40,071 nucleotides of DNA from Bacillota bacterium (lineage in GTDB: Bacteria > Bacillota > Negativicutes > Sporomusales > Sporomusaceae): positions 1-40,071 of the forward strand of contig JAEZVB010000078.1 of NCBI GenBank assembly GCA_023443285.1. Direction: 5' to 3'. Positions 15,034-23,915 of this stretch are shown one piece after another; position 1 is the first letter of the stretch, and each line of letters starts with the position of its first letter. The translations under genes and the position numbers were made by a program. The notes under the pieces are model-generated. The model searched no databases, was not told where the DNA came from, and saw only the letters and a list, made by a program, of their open reading frames with translations.

Positions 15034-16665
15034 TTAAAGTCCTATAGCAAAGTGAATACTAAACACCGTTCCCTTACCAAGCTCACTTGCTACCTCAACC
15101 TGAGCACCATGCAAGTTAATGATCTCCTTGGCAATGGCTAGCCCTAACCCGGTACCGCCTGCAGCCCGGGTATGGGATTTGTCTGCTTTATAAAAACGTT
15201 CCCAGATATAAGGCAAATCTTCAGGGGGAATTCCTGCGCCAGTATCAGCAATGCGCAGGGTAAGCACCTGATCGGCTGCGTCCAAACTAATGGTAATTGT
15301 CCCGCCGGTCGAAGTAAACTTTAGCGCATTATCCAGCAGAATAAGAACTAGTTGGGTCAAGCGGTCACCGTTAGCCTGAATTTCCGGCAAACCATTAGCA
15401 ATCTCTGTTCGCAGCGCAACGCCCTTTTCGTAGCTTTGCTGCTTAAACAAAGTTACAATATTATCCACGATTTCCGCTAGAGATACCCATTCTGTATCAA
15501 GAGTAGCGGTGCGAGCCTCCAGATGACTGAGGTCTAACAGCTCATTGATCAGCTTTTGCAACCGGATGGATTCGTCGCGCATGACCTTGTGGTATTTCTC
15601 GACCTGGTCAGGCTGGGAGATTGTCCCGTCCAGCAGCGCTTCATTATAGCCGCGCATAATGGTAAGCGGTGTTCTCAGCTCATGGGACACATTGGCAACA
15701 AAGTCACGCCTGAGCTTATCGGTTTTTTCGGTTTTACTGACAAAATCATTGAGTGCTTTAACCAATAAGTTTAACGACCTACTTAAATCGCCAACCTCAT
15801 CGTTTGTCTCAACTTTGGCCTGAACCGAATAATCTCCACTAGCCATAGCGGAAGCTACTGCCTGCATTGACCGCAGTGGCCGAATAATGCTTGTTGAAAG
15901 ATAATTAGCAATAAATATCGTAATCAATAGCCCCACCGCTCCAGCTGCAGCAATATACCAGTAAATCCGACTGAGAAAATCATCAAAGCCGGCCAACGGC
16001 GCATTAATAAGTACAGTCCCTTGCACCTGACCCGCAGTTTGATTCAGCGGCACAGCAACAAGCAGCATATTCTCCTCATAATAAGGATGATATACTTTTT
16101 TTGCCCAGGGAGTCCCGCTGGCAGTTGCCAACTGTTGTTTAACTTCATCAATGCCACTGATCGCTGCAAGGCTTGATAATTGTCCGGCCTCTCCATTCTT
16201 ACCTGCCGGCTTATCTGGCGCCACACCTGACATCATACCATGTCCCATACCGGCGCCGTGGCGCAGCATTTTGCCTTGACCGTCTGGCATGTCACAGTCC
16301 TGTCCCATCTCCATAGGACTTTTTTTCATCATCCTGGCTCGCTGGCGCATGCCGCCTGCTGGTGCTTGCTGCTCCTCGGAGGCAGCAATTAAATTCAAGG
16401 AACTATCTACCACCCAAACCCGGGCACTGAGTAAACTATCAATACTGTTGATAAAACCAGCCAACTGACCATAGTTGATATCTCCGGCGTAATAACGGTT
16501 GACTACCCGCGCTGTTTCATAGGCTTTGTCTGTCAGCTCGCGTTGTTTGCTGGCAAAAAAGTAATCGCGAATGGAGAGGGAAACTCCTGCAGACACAGTA
16601 GCCAACACTAAAGTAACGACAGCAATAAAACTACCCAATAATTTGTGTTGCAGCGATATCCTCAC
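15034..16665 (-). CDS. Sensor histidine kinase with Met/His-rich extracytoplasmic insert
   Basis: The 543-residue kinase has a membrane helix at about 11-32, an extracytoplasmic domain to about 234, a second helix (about 235-257), HAMP (about 258-310), the phospho-acceptor His328 in NVSHELRTPLTIMRGY, and an ATPase domain with LLDNALKFT, ADTGAGIPPE and GGTGLGLAIAKEI. The unusual part is residues 106-145, with about ten Met, two His and one Cys (MRQRARMMKK, then MGQDCDMPDGQGKM, HGAGMGHGMM). Such clusters bind soft metals such as copper in other proteins. It overlaps its response-regulator gene by 4 bp. The small secreted protein at 17445 has a similar Met/Gly/His-rich tail, so both may deal with the same signal. 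Confidence 0.93.
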   Translation of the reverse strand: MRISLQHKLLGSFIAVVTLVLATVSAGVSLSIRDYFFASKQRELTDKAYETARVVNRYYAGDINYGQLAGFINSIDSLLSARVWVVDSSLNLIAASEEQQAPAGGMRQRARMMKKSPMEMGQDCDMPDGQGKMLRHGAGMGHGMMSGVAPDKPAGKNGEAGQLSSLAAISGIDEVKQQLATASGTPWAKKVYHPYYEENMLLVAVPLNQTAGQVQGTVLINAPLAGFDDFLSRIYWYIAAAGAVGLLITIFIANYLSTSIIRPLRSMQAVASAMASGDYSVQAKVETNDEVGDLSRSLNLLVKALNDFVSKTEKTDKLRRDFVANVSHELRTPLTIMRGYNEALLDGTISQPDQVEKYHKVMRDESIRLQKLINELLDLSHLEARTATLDTEWVSLAEIVDNIVTLFKQQSYEKGVALRTEIANGLPEIQANGDRLTQLVLILLDNALKFTSTGGTITISLDAADQVLTLRIADTGAGIPPEDLPYIWERFYKADKSHTRAAGGTGLGLAIAKEIINLHGAQVEVASELGKGTVFSIHFAIGL

Positions 16666-17354
16666 TTTTTCACCTCAAACTTGTAGCCAATGCCCCATAC
16701 TGTTTTTATATCCCAGGGCGAGGCCTCGTTAATACTTAATTTTTTCCGAATGCGTTTAATGTGCGTATCGACAGTACGCGTATCGCCACAATAGCTATAG
16801 CCCCAGACACTTTCTAGCAACTGTTCACGGGAAAATGCCCGTCCCGGCTGAGCGGCCAGTTCCCATAATAGTTCCATTTCTTTATTGGCAAAGGCAATCT
16901 CTTGTCCAAACGCTGTAACTGTATGCTTGGCCATGTCAATTACCAACTGCGGGTAGCATAAAGCTTCTGCTGGCTGTTGCTGCGGTACAGCCAAACGGCG
17001 CAAAACCGCCTTAACTCTGGCAACGACCTCCCGGGAGTTGAAGGGCTTTGTCACATAATCATCTGCCCCGAGCTCAAGCCCCATAATGCGATCCTCATCT
17101 TCAGCCCGCGAAGTCAGCATAATAATAGGTATGCTTGAAACCTTTCGAATCTGGCGGCACACTTCAAGACCATCCAGAACAGGCATCATAATATCTAAAA
17201 TGATAATATCCGGTTTGTATTCCTGGTTTTTAATTAGGGCTTGCGCACCATCGGCGGCTTCCAATACGTTGAAACCTTCTTTTGCAAGATAAAGCGCCAG
17301 TAATTCCCTGATGGCTTGTTCATCATCAACCAATAATACTGTTTTACCTGTCAC
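16662..17354 (-). CDS. OmpR-family response regulator
   Basis: A 230-residue regulator with receiver domain (acidic pair VDDE, phospho-acceptor Asp in IIILDIMMPVLDG, Lys in VTKPF) and a winged-helix DNA-binding domain (ANKEMELLWELAAQPG, then DTRTVDTHIKRIRKKL and VWGIGYKF). An in-frame GTG at 17363 exists, but GTG at 17354 has AGAGGTGG at proper spacing. It overlaps the kinase gene by 4 bp. OmpR-type regulators bind pairs of about 11-bp direct repeats, and three such repeats lie at the promoter of the upstream small gene (17898-17930), a likely target. Confidence 0.93.
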   Translation of the reverse strand: MTGKTVLLVDDEQAIRELLALYLAKEGFNVLEAADGAQALIKNQEYKPDIIILDIMMPVLDGLEVCRQIRKVSSIPIIMLTSRAEDEDRIMGLELGADDYVTKPFNSREVVARVKAVLRRLAVPQQQPAEALCYPQLVIDMAKHTVTAFGQEIAFANKEMELLWELAAQPGRAFSREQLLESVWGYSYCGDTRTVDTHIKRIRKKLSINEASPWDIKTVWGIGYKFEVKK

Positions 17355-17400
17355 GATTACCACCTCTTACTTCAAGCATACCATAAGCTGCATCTGTTCA

Positions 17401-17432
17401 AAAGAGCCTGCCGCTTTTGCGACAGGCTCTTT
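17401..17432 (-). terminator. Terminator after the Met/His-rich small gene
   Basis: AAAGAGCCTGCC (17401-17412) pairs with GACAGGCTCTTT (17421-17432) around an 8-base loop, with T residues following on the minus strand. It separates the small gene from the regulator-kinase genes. It shares the CTGTC/GGCAG core with hairpins at 25570 and 31301. Confidence 0.8.
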
Positions 17433-17444
17433 CACCCAATATTA

Positions 17445-17846
17445 TTATTGTTGAGCCGGAACGTTGTTATTACTACAAATTCCGTTCATAGGCCCCATGC
17501 CCCGTCCTTGTCCCATATGACCATGACCGCGCCCCATCATTCCCTTACCGAAATTACCGTCTTTTTGACGCTGTTCCATGAGAGAAATCTGCTCATCAGC
17601 CTGAGCCTGAGTCAGCCAGCCCCATTCAACCTTTTTCTGCAGCACTTGTTTCCTGTGTTCGAACCGCTCTTGCTGCCAGGTAGCCATTTGCGCTTTTTGT
17701 TCATCAGTCAGGTTGACCTGCTGTCCCGGTTGACCGTTGAAAGGGCAGCCTGTGCCGAAATTGTTTCCCGGAGCTGCAAAAGCTACGGCTCCTGCCAGTG
17801 TTAGTATCAGCGCTCCCGTTAATGCTAATCCAGTTATTTTTTTCAT
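17445..17846 (-). CDS. Small secreted protein with Met/Gly/His-rich tail (DUF2680-like)
   Basis: The 133-residue product starts at the ATG at 17846 (AAGGAGTGA upstream); the frame is open further 5' but without a ribosome site. It has a signal peptide (about 1-24), a short charged helical region LTDEQKAQMATWQQERF...WGWLTQAQADEQ that resembles small DUF2680-type envelope proteins, and a tail rich in Met, Gly and His (GKGMMGRGHGHMGQGRGMGP). The tail resembles the Met-rich insert of the adjacent sensor kinase, and its promoter carries repeats suited to the adjacent regulator. A metal-binding or envelope-stress role analogous to CpxP-like or CopG-like helpers is possible but unproven. Confidence 0.8.
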   Translation of the reverse strand: MKKITGLALTGALILTLAGAVAFAAPGNNFGTGCPFNGQPGQQVNLTDEQKAQMATWQQERFEHRKQVLQKKVEWGWLTQAQADEQISLMEQRQKDGNFGKGMMGRGHGHMGQGRGMGPMNGICSNNNVPAQQ

Positions 17847-17876
17847 GTCAATCACTCCTTGTTTGTATTTGACTTT

Positions 17877-17930
17877 AGTATAACGTATTATTTCAGCCAA
17901 AGTGTGACCAAACTGTGAACAAAACGTGAA
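17877..17930 (-). promoter_or_regulatory. Promoter with three 11-bp direct repeats (regulator binding site)
   Basis: On the plus strand CAAAGTGTGAC (17898-17908), CAAACTGTGAA (17909-17919) and CAAAACGTGAA (17920-17930) are head-to-tail 11-bp units. On the minus strand they sit where a -35 would be, 15 bases before a TATACT -10 (17882-17877). This is the classic layout of an OmpR/PhoB-type activated promoter. Confidence 0.7.
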
Positions 17931-18034
17931 TACTTTTCTGATTATTTTTTGATTAATTTGCTATTTACAATCAATATTTGGTAAAGTATAATATATAAGG
18001 TTGTGCACCAAAAATAAAAAAAGGTGGGTTTACC

Positions 18035-19417
18035 ATGGCTAATAAATTTGATATTGGTATTGTCGGCGGTGGCCCGGCCGGCGTATTTGCCGCTTATGAG
18101 CTTGTCCTCAATAATCCCTCAATTAATATTGTTCTGATAGAAGCCGGACATGACATCTATTCCCGGCAATGTCCCATCTCTGATAAAAAAGTGCCTTCCT
18201 GTATAAAATGCAACCCGTGCGGCATCATGCGCGGTTTTGGCGGCGCCGGTGCTTTCTCTGACGGTAAATATAATTTCACCACCCAGTTTGGCGGCTGGCT
18301 GAATGAGTATCTTCCTGACCAGACCGTACTTGATTTAATCGACTATGTTGACCAAATCAACTTGAAATATGGTGCCCCGGCTGAATACTTCAGCACACAA
18401 AACAGCAGCCTGGGCAAAGAGGCCTTGAAGTTTGATCTACACTTACTGGATGCTAAGGTTCGTCACCTAGGCACAGAAAATAATTTAAAAATCCTGCAAA
18501 TCATCTATGATTATCTGAAAAAGAACATCACGATGCGATTTGGCACAACAGTGAATTCCATAAAAAAGCAAGGCAGCACCTTTACCCTGGAAACTGTCAA
18601 AGACGGCAGCATCGAATGCGACTATCTGATTGCTGCACCTGGGCGCGCCGGTTCTGAGTGGTTTTCTCATCAATGCCGCGACCTAGGTCTGTCGCTAACC
18701 AACAATCAAGTAGATGTTGGCGTACGGGTAGAAATCCCGGCTGAGGTATTTCAGCATATAACTGATGAAGTGTATGAGGCCAAGCTGGTATACCGGACTA
18801 AACAATATGGCGACTTAGTCCGTACCTTCTGCATGAACCCCAAAGGTTATGTTGTCGCCGAAAATACGGACGGTATTGTCACAGTCAATGGTCATAGCTA
18901 CCGTGATGAAAAGCTGCACAGCAAAAACACCAATTTTGCGCTGCTAGTCAGCAATAAATTTACCGAACCTTTCACTGAACCCCACCAATATGGTAAACGC
19001 ATTGCTTCCTTTTCCAACATGCTTGGTGGCGGCGTGCTACTGCAGCGTTTCGGCGATCTCTTAAAAGGCCGCCGTACCAATGAACACCGTTTGAGCAAAA
19101 GCTTTACCCACCCTACCCTCAAAGCAACTCCTGGCGATTTGAGTTTAGTACTGCCCAAACGGCATCTTGACAATATTATTGAGATGATTTATGCCCTTAA
19201 TAAAATTGCCCCAGGCATGACCAATGACGACACGCTGCTTTATGGTGTTGAAGTCAAATTCTACAGTTCTCGCCTGAAGCTGACCGGTGAATTGGAAACC
19301 GAGATTGAAAACATGTTCGCTATTGGCGATGGTGCCGGTATTACCCGTGGCTTATCGCAGGCCAGTGCCAGCGGTGTACATGCTGCCCGGATTATAACCA
19401 AACGACTCAAGAAATAG
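18035..19417 (+). CDS. FAD-dependent dehydrogenase (COG2509-like)
   Basis: The 460-residue protein begins with an FAD-binding Rossmann motif (DIGIVGGGPAGVFAAYE, about 6-22) and an acidic residue at the end of beta-2 (LIEAG). It then has a cysteine cluster Cys46, Cys56, Cys59, Cys62 (CIKCNPC) leading into MRGFGGAGAFSDGKYN, a pattern seen in the uncharacterised COG2509 flavoprotein family. The C-terminal GDGAGITRGLSQASASGVHAA is the second FAD-contact motif. AGGTGGG precedes the ATG and a TATAAT-like -10 lies near 17983. It stands alone, closed by a strong terminator. The substrate is unknown; the Cys cluster might bind metal or a cluster, or be redox active. Confidence 0.85.
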   Translation: MANKFDIGIVGGGPAGVFAAYELVLNNPSINIVLIEAGHDIYSRQCPISDKKVPSCIKCNPCGIMRGFGGAGAFSDGKYNFTTQFGGWLNEYLPDQTVLDLIDYVDQINLKYGAPAEYFSTQNSSLGKEALKFDLHLLDAKVRHLGTENNLKILQIIYDYLKKNITMRFGTTVNSIKKQGSTFTLETVKDGSIECDYLIAAPGRAGSEWFSHQCRDLGLSLTNNQVDVGVRVEIPAEVFQHITDEVYEAKLVYRTKQYGDLVRTFCMNPKGYVVAENTDGIVTVNGHSYRDEKLHSKNTNFALLVSNKFTEPFTEPHQYGKRIASFSNMLGGGVLLQRFGDLLKGRRTNEHRLSKSFTHPTLKATPGDLSLVLPKRHLDNIIEMIYALNKIAPGMTNDDTLLYGVEVKFYSSRLKLTGELETEIENMFAIGDGAGITRGLSQASASGVHAARIITKRLKK

Positions 19418-19423
19418 CTATAA

Positions 19424-19471
19424 AAACCGCGAAGTATGGGAACTGATATGCTCCCTGCTTCGCGGTTTTTT
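19424..19471. terminator. Bidirectional rho-independent terminator
   Basis: CCGCGAAG (19427-19434) pairs with CTTCGCGG (19458-19465), flanked by A-run and T-run, with an inner GGG/CCC pairing. It serves both the flavoprotein gene (plus) and the acetyltransferase gene (minus). Confidence 0.9.
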
Positions 19472-19473
19472 CA

Positions 19474-19941
19474 TTACATTATCCCGGCAAACTTGTCGCT
19501 GGTGAGTACCATAACCAGCCGGTCTTGTCCTGGTCCATATTCGTTTTCTCTGAACTCAGTTACTTCAAATCCCAGTTTTTCTTTATACACCTTAATTGCC
19601 GCTAGGTTATTGGCCTCCACCGTAAGCTCGACGGTAGTAACCTTATCCTCGAATAAACTCTTTATACTATTGATAAGAAGTTCAGTTCCTATTCCCTTGC
19701 CGCGAACTTCACTTGCTACCGACACACCAAATAGATATGCCAGTCCAGGCTTATCCCAATCCAGCATGTATTGGACTTCACCAACCACTACATCGTTGTC
19801 TTTGATCACAAACACTCTCCCGTGCCGGATCACGGGAACAAGATGCCACTCGTTCATTCCCCCAACGCCAAAGGCTTCTCTTTCCAATTGTACCAGCCGC
19901 TCAAGCAGCTTGGGTTCTATTTCAGTAACTAATTCAACCAT
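19474..19941 (-). CDS. GNAT-family N-acetyltransferase
   Basis: A 155-residue GNAT fold: an N-terminal EPKLLERLVQLEREAFG segment, VFVIKDNDVVVGEVQYML, then the acetyl-CoA motif A LFGVSVASEVRGKGIGTELLINSI (pyrophosphate-binding R-G-K-G-I-G), and VEANNLAAIKVYKEKLGFEV, the usual N-x-x-A-x-x-x-Y-x-x-x-G-F motif B. The start ATG overlaps the end of the racemase-like gene by 13 bp, so the two are coupled. Acylation of an amino acid or of the racemase product is conceivable. The real acceptor is unknown. Confidence 0.88.
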   Translation of the reverse strand: MVELVTEIEPKLLERLVQLEREAFGVGGMNEWHLVPVIRHGRVFVIKDNDVVVGEVQYMLDWDKPGLAYLFGVSVASEVRGKGIGTELLINSIKSLFEDKVTTVELTVEANNLAAIKVYKEKLGFEVTEFRENEYGPGQDRLVMVLTSDKFAGIM

Positions 19942-21020
19942 ATCTGATCCTTTCTAAACACTTTTTTTACATACCGGGATTGGCTCACCGAAAGCAGCCC
20001 TGCATAATTAACGCAAAAAGCTAATTCATCCCCCACCCGGATTTTTCTTTCCGCCTCAGTAATATCAAGAATCATATGATCACTGCTAGCACCTAAAATC
20101 GTTATCCCCTGTTCCCTAGGAATGAGTCCTTCGATATAGCCGTCCTGCTTACCGAAGGCAACAATAGCCCGATTTCTAATGCCTACATCGGCAAATTCCG
20201 GAATATTGCCGAAGGCATCCCGCCCAATATTACCAATTGGCACCGACGGTTTGGCTTTAACCTCAATTACTTCGGCTTTCAAAATAAAAGCATCATTTTT
20301 TAGCCATTCAATGTTACGGTGATTTGTCGTATCAGTCCCCAGCAGCATTCCTTCCCCAATACGCAGCTGATTTACACCGCTAGGCATTTCACCCTTTTCC
20401 ACAAGCAAAAGCGATGACGTACCACCACCTGAGAGAACTTCGAGACTAATACCCAGTTTGGCCGTAATCATTTTGCCAAGGCTCACTAAAATATTGAGAT
20501 TACTGTACTCTGGCAACACTCCACCAAAACACCCCATATTGGTTCCAATCCCATCTAGCATAATTCCTTCTATTTCCACTATCCGCCGAACATTATCCAG
20601 AACATGCTCTGTCAAAATGCCTTCACGCAAATCACCAACATCAACCATTAGAATAATATGATGAGTTGTTCCCATTTTTACAGCCGTCTGACCCAAGGCC
20701 TGAATAACAGTTATTTCGGAGTTGACACTTACGTTGCTATATTTTACTACATTGTCCACATTGCTTAATCGTGGAATGCGGAGCAAAGTTATTGGTACAG
20801 CAAAACCAGCCTTTCGTAATTCAAAGATATTTTCCATTCTGGCATCAGCTAGCCCGTCCACACCACCTTCTAGGATGGCTGTGACAATTTGCGGAATTGC
20901 GGTAAATCCTTTGGTAACTCCCAGGACAGAAATCCCTTCTCCGTGGCATAACTCTACAATCTTAGCCGCGTTATATTTGATCTTATCGAGATCGACTTCC
21001 AGCCTCGGGCTAAAACTCAC
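19929..21020 (-). CDS. PLP-dependent alanine/ornithine racemase-like enzyme
   Basis: A 363-residue fold-type III PLP enzyme. LEVDLDKIKYNA then VLGVTKGF places the Schiff-base lysine at about residue 37, and GVDGLADARMENI and GIGTNMGCFGG match the family of stand-alone alanine/ornithine racemases (Orr-like) rather than cell-wall Alr. VLSGGGTSSLLLVEKG and LRIGEGMLLG are further conserved segments. Start GTG at 21020 with GAGGAGG upstream. It is coupled to a GNAT gene downstream. Likely role: racemising a basic or small amino acid. Ornithine is a family-based guess. Confidence 0.82.
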   Translation of the reverse strand: MSFSPRLEVDLDKIKYNAAKIVELCHGEGISVLGVTKGFTAIPQIVTAILEGGVDGLADARMENIFELRKAGFAVPITLLRIPRLSNVDNVVKYSNVSVNSEITVIQALGQTAVKMGTTHHIILMVDVGDLREGILTEHVLDNVRRIVEIEGIMLDGIGTNMGCFGGVLPEYSNLNILVSLGKMITAKLGISLEVLSGGGTSSLLLVEKGEMPSGVNQLRIGEGMLLGTDTTNHRNIEWLKNDAFILKAEVIEVKAKPSVPIGNIGRDAFGNIPEFADVGIRNRAIVAFGKQDGYIEGLIPREQGITILGASSDHMILDITEAERKIRVGDELAFCVNYAGLLSVSQSRYVKKVFRKDQIWLN

Positions 21021-21048
21021 TTATCTAACCTCCTCTACTAGGCATTGA

Positions 21049-22332
21049 CTATAAATACCTAACATAAATATAAATGGTCGATATTACAATAGATAGCAGC
21101 ATGAGGGGAAACCCAATTAGTAAGAAACGCATAAACGATATATGATGCCCCTCCTGAGCGGCTAACCCAGCGACAATTAGGTTAGCACTTGACCCAATAA
21201 GACTACCATTGCCCCCCAGACAAGCGCCTAACGCCAAACTCCACCAGAGCGGCTTTAGATTAGCAATACCTAAGTTGCCCATATCCTGAATCATGGGAAT
21301 CATGGTGGCAACAAAGGGAATATTATCGATAAAGCCAGACGCAATAGCACTCAGCCACAGAACAAACATGGAAGCTGCTGTTATATCTCCTTTGGTTATA
21401 ACCATGACTTGACTGGCAAGGGACGAAATAATACCTGTCTCAATCAAGCCGGACACCAATACAAAAAGTCCCACAAAAAAGAAAATAGTAGTCCACTCGA
21501 CACGGCTAAAAGCATGTTCCAGATCATGATCAGATTTAGCCGTTATCAAAAGGAGAAGAAACGCCCCTGCTAAAGCGACAGTGGCCGACTCAAGATGAAA
21601 TAATTGATGGAGAAAAAAGCCAAAAATAGTAAGCGATAACACGGTCAGGCATTTGCGTAATAAGGCCGGATCTGTAATTACCTGCCTTTCATCGATGTTC
21701 ATAAGTTCTTGCTTTAAAGCTTCTGTAGTCTTTAACGAGTTGCGGTAAATCCACACTAGAATAGCCAACGTTACTACTAAGATAATAGCTGCGATGAAAG
21801 CCAGATTACTGATAAAATCCATAAAACTTAGTTCGGTAACCGCACTGCCAATCATTATATTGGGCGGGTCGCCGATGAGGGTAGCTGTACCGCCGATATT
21901 CGAGGTAAGAATTTGCGTTATTAGATAAGGCTCTGGATTGACGTTAAGCTGGCGAGTAATACTGAAAGTAACTGGCACCATTAACAGAACGGTTGTTACA
22001 TTATCAAGGAAAGCCGATGCTACTGCCGTAATTATTCCCAAGAACAGGAGAATTTTCAAGGGGTCTCCCTTAGCCCTTTTGGCAGCAGCGATGGCCAGAT
22101 ACTTAAAAATTCCGGTTTCCCCGGTAATGGCAACAATAATCATCATACCTGTCAAGAGGCCCAGTGTATTAAAGTCGATATGGTGGAGTGCCTCGCTCTG
22201 ACCAACAATGCCTAAAATAACCATCGCCAAACCGCCTATCATGGCAACAATAGTTCGATGAAATTTTTCGGAAATAATTAAGGCATAGGTTACCAGAAAG
22301 ATCCCTATGGCCACTATGACTTGCTTCTCCAT
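21049..22332 (-). CDS. ArsB/NhaD-family ion transporter (copy 1)
   Basis: A 427-residue protein with about 11-12 hydrophobic helices and the paired half-repeats of the family: FLDNVTTVLLMVPVTFSI with SNIGGTATLIGDPPNIM in the first half, and FIDNIPFVATMIPMI with LGACLGGNGSLIGSSANLIV in the second. Members (NhaD antiporters, ArsB, YbiR, P protein) move Na+/H+ or oxyanions. GGAGG precedes the ATG. It lies 90 bp after a paralogue and 28 bp before the racemase gene. No arsenic genes are nearby, so sodium or another ion is more likely than arsenite. Confidence 0.88.
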   Translation of the reverse strand: MEKQVIVAIGIFLVTYALIISEKFHRTIVAMIGGLAMVILGIVGQSEALHHIDFNTLGLLTGMMIIVAITGETGIFKYLAIAAAKRAKGDPLKILLFLGIITAVASAFLDNVTTVLLMVPVTFSITRQLNVNPEPYLITQILTSNIGGTATLIGDPPNIMIGSAVTELSFMDFISNLAFIAAIILVVTLAILVWIYRNSLKTTEALKQELMNIDERQVITDPALLRKCLTVLSLTIFGFFLHQLFHLESATVALAGAFLLLLITAKSDHDLEHAFSRVEWTTIFFFVGLFVLVSGLIETGIISSLASQVMVITKGDITAASMFVLWLSAIASGFIDNIPFVATMIPMIQDMGNLGIANLKPLWWSLALGACLGGNGSLIGSSANLIVAGLAAQEGHHISFMRFLLIGFPLMLLSIVISTIYIYVRYL

Positions 22333-22422
22333 TTAACTACCTCCATCGCCTAAGATTTACATCATGCTAGCTCTATTAGTGCCGTGTATATCTTAAACTT
22401 ATTCTGTAGTTACTATTCAGTA

Positions 22423-23715
22423 TTAGCTCAAGTACCGTAGGAAAATATATATGCTTGCAATCATGATAGACAATATCATTAGTGGAAAGCCGACTTTCAT
22501 AAACCTGATGAAAGATATCGGGTACCCTTCCTGTGCGGCTAGCCCAGCCACAATGACATTGGCACTAGCACCAATGAGAGTACCATTGCCGCCCAGACAT
22601 GCTCCCAACGCTAAGCTCCACCAAAGCGGTTCTAAATTAGTTACACCCAATGCTCCCATATCCTTGATCAGTGGAATCATAGTAGCCACAAACGGAATAT
22701 TATCAACAAACGCGGAGGCAATGGCGCTCAGCCATAAAATGAGCATGGCCGTAGTTGTAGGATTGCCAGCAGTAAGTTCTATTGCCTTTTGAGCCAGCAG
22801 AGAAATCACACCTGTATCAACAAGCCCGCCAACCAAGATAAACAAACCAACGAAAAAGAGGAGCGCCACCCACTCTACCTTGTGAAAAATGTGTTCCAAG
22901 TCATGATCAGAGTTCTTTTTAGCAAGGATAATTAACAAAACGGCACCAAAAATAGCCACAGTCGCCGACTCCATATGCAGTTGCTGATGAAAAAAGAAAA
23001 ATGTTACAGTCAAAGTCAAAACAGCTAAACAGATCTTAAGCAGTTTTACATTTTGAATCTGTTTACCTGGTTCAAGACTCATAATTCTCGCGCTCAATTC
23101 TTCTGTTGTCTTAAGTTGCTTGTGATAGATTAAAGCAAGCAACGCAATAGTCACAACAAGAATAACCATAGATATACCGGCAAGATTATTAACGAATGCC
23201 AAGAAGTCCAACTCCTTGACCGCACTCCCAATCATAATATTTGGCGGATCACCTATTAAGGTGGCAGTTCCACCTATATTGGAAGCAATAATTTGGGATA
23301 TCAAATATGGGGCTGGTTTGACACTGAGCTGCTTAGTGATACTCAGTGTTACCGGAACAATTAATAGTACAGTTGTCACGTTGTCTAGCAGGGCTGAGCA
23401 TAACGCAGTAATAACACTTAAGGCAATCATTAGCTTTAGGGGATTGCCGTTAACTGCCTTGGCAGCCCAAATGGCCAAAAAGCGGAATAGCCCAGTTTCA
23501 CCAGTAATACCCACAATAACCATCATACCGACTAAGAGGCCTAAGGTATTAAAATCGATATGGTGAATAGCCTGTTCCTGACTTAAAACCCCCAACATAA
23601 CAACAAGTACTGCTCCAGCCAATGCAACAACAGTACGATGAATTTTTTCAGAAATAATTAAACCATACGCCACAAGAAAAACGGCGACGGCAATACTTGC
23701 TTGACTACTTTCCAT
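22423..23715 (-). CDS. ArsB/NhaD-family ion transporter (copy 2)
   Basis: This 430-residue paralogue of the preceding transporter has the same motifs (LLDNVTTVLLIVPVTLSI, SNIGGTATLIGDPPNIM, FVDNIPFVATMIPLI, LGACLGGNGTLIGASANVIV). AAGGAGATAAAG precedes the ATG. On the minus strand its 5' region carries a promoter (23945-23916), then a hairpin, then a 22-bp perfect terminator hairpin before the coding start, so expression may depend on antitermination. It is probably co-transcribed with copy 1. Presence of three copies suggests different affinities or expression conditions for ion export. Confidence 0.88.
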   Translation of the reverse strand: MESSQASIAVAVFLVAYGLIISEKIHRTVVALAGAVLVVMLGVLSQEQAIHHIDFNTLGLLVGMMVIVGITGETGLFRFLAIWAAKAVNGNPLKLMIALSVITALCSALLDNVTTVLLIVPVTLSITKQLSVKPAPYLISQIIASNIGGTATLIGDPPNIMIGSAVKELDFLAFVNNLAGISMVILVVTIALLALIYHKQLKTTEELSARIMSLEPGKQIQNVKLLKICLAVLTLTVTFFFFHQQLHMESATVAIFGAVLLIILAKKNSDHDLEHIFHKVEWVALLFFVGLFILVGGLVDTGVISLLAQKAIELTAGNPTTTAMLILWLSAIASAFVDNIPFVATMIPLIKDMGALGVTNLEPLWWSLALGACLGGNGTLIGASANVIVAGLAAQEGYPISFIRFMKVGFPLMILSIMIASIYIFLRYLS

Positions 23716-23794
23716 TCTTTATCTCCTTCTTATGATTCATCATTGAATACCATTATCTAAATATAGTATCAGCGGCAGCTGAACACCCCCCTTT

Positions 23795-23886
23795 AAAAAC
23801 TACGTGGGAGGAGCTTTAAAGCAAGCTCCTCCCACGTAGTTTTTCCTAAAAAAACAGAAGGAACCCTTGGTGACAGGCTCCTCCCA
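23795..23886 (-). promoter_or_regulatory. Leader with strong terminator and competing segment (attenuator candidate)
   Basis: A perfect 22-bp inverted repeat (23795-23816 with 23823-23844; core TACGTGGGAGGAGC) has a six-base loop and T-run on either strand. On the minus strand the segment TGGGAGGAGC of its 5' arm (23834-23825) is also present upstream (23886-23877) within a smaller hairpin whose partner is GGGTTCCT and which is followed by TTTTTT. The two copies can compete for GCTCCTCCCA. This lies between the predicted promoter and transporter copy 2. Confidence 0.55.
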
Positions 23887-23915
23887 TGAAATACATTTTA
23901 CTTTTTATTAATTAT

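Noticed and set aside
23795..23844. CRISPR or insertion-sequence end
   Set aside because: It is a single 22-bp perfect inverted repeat with T-run and no transposase, target-site duplication or spacer array nearby.
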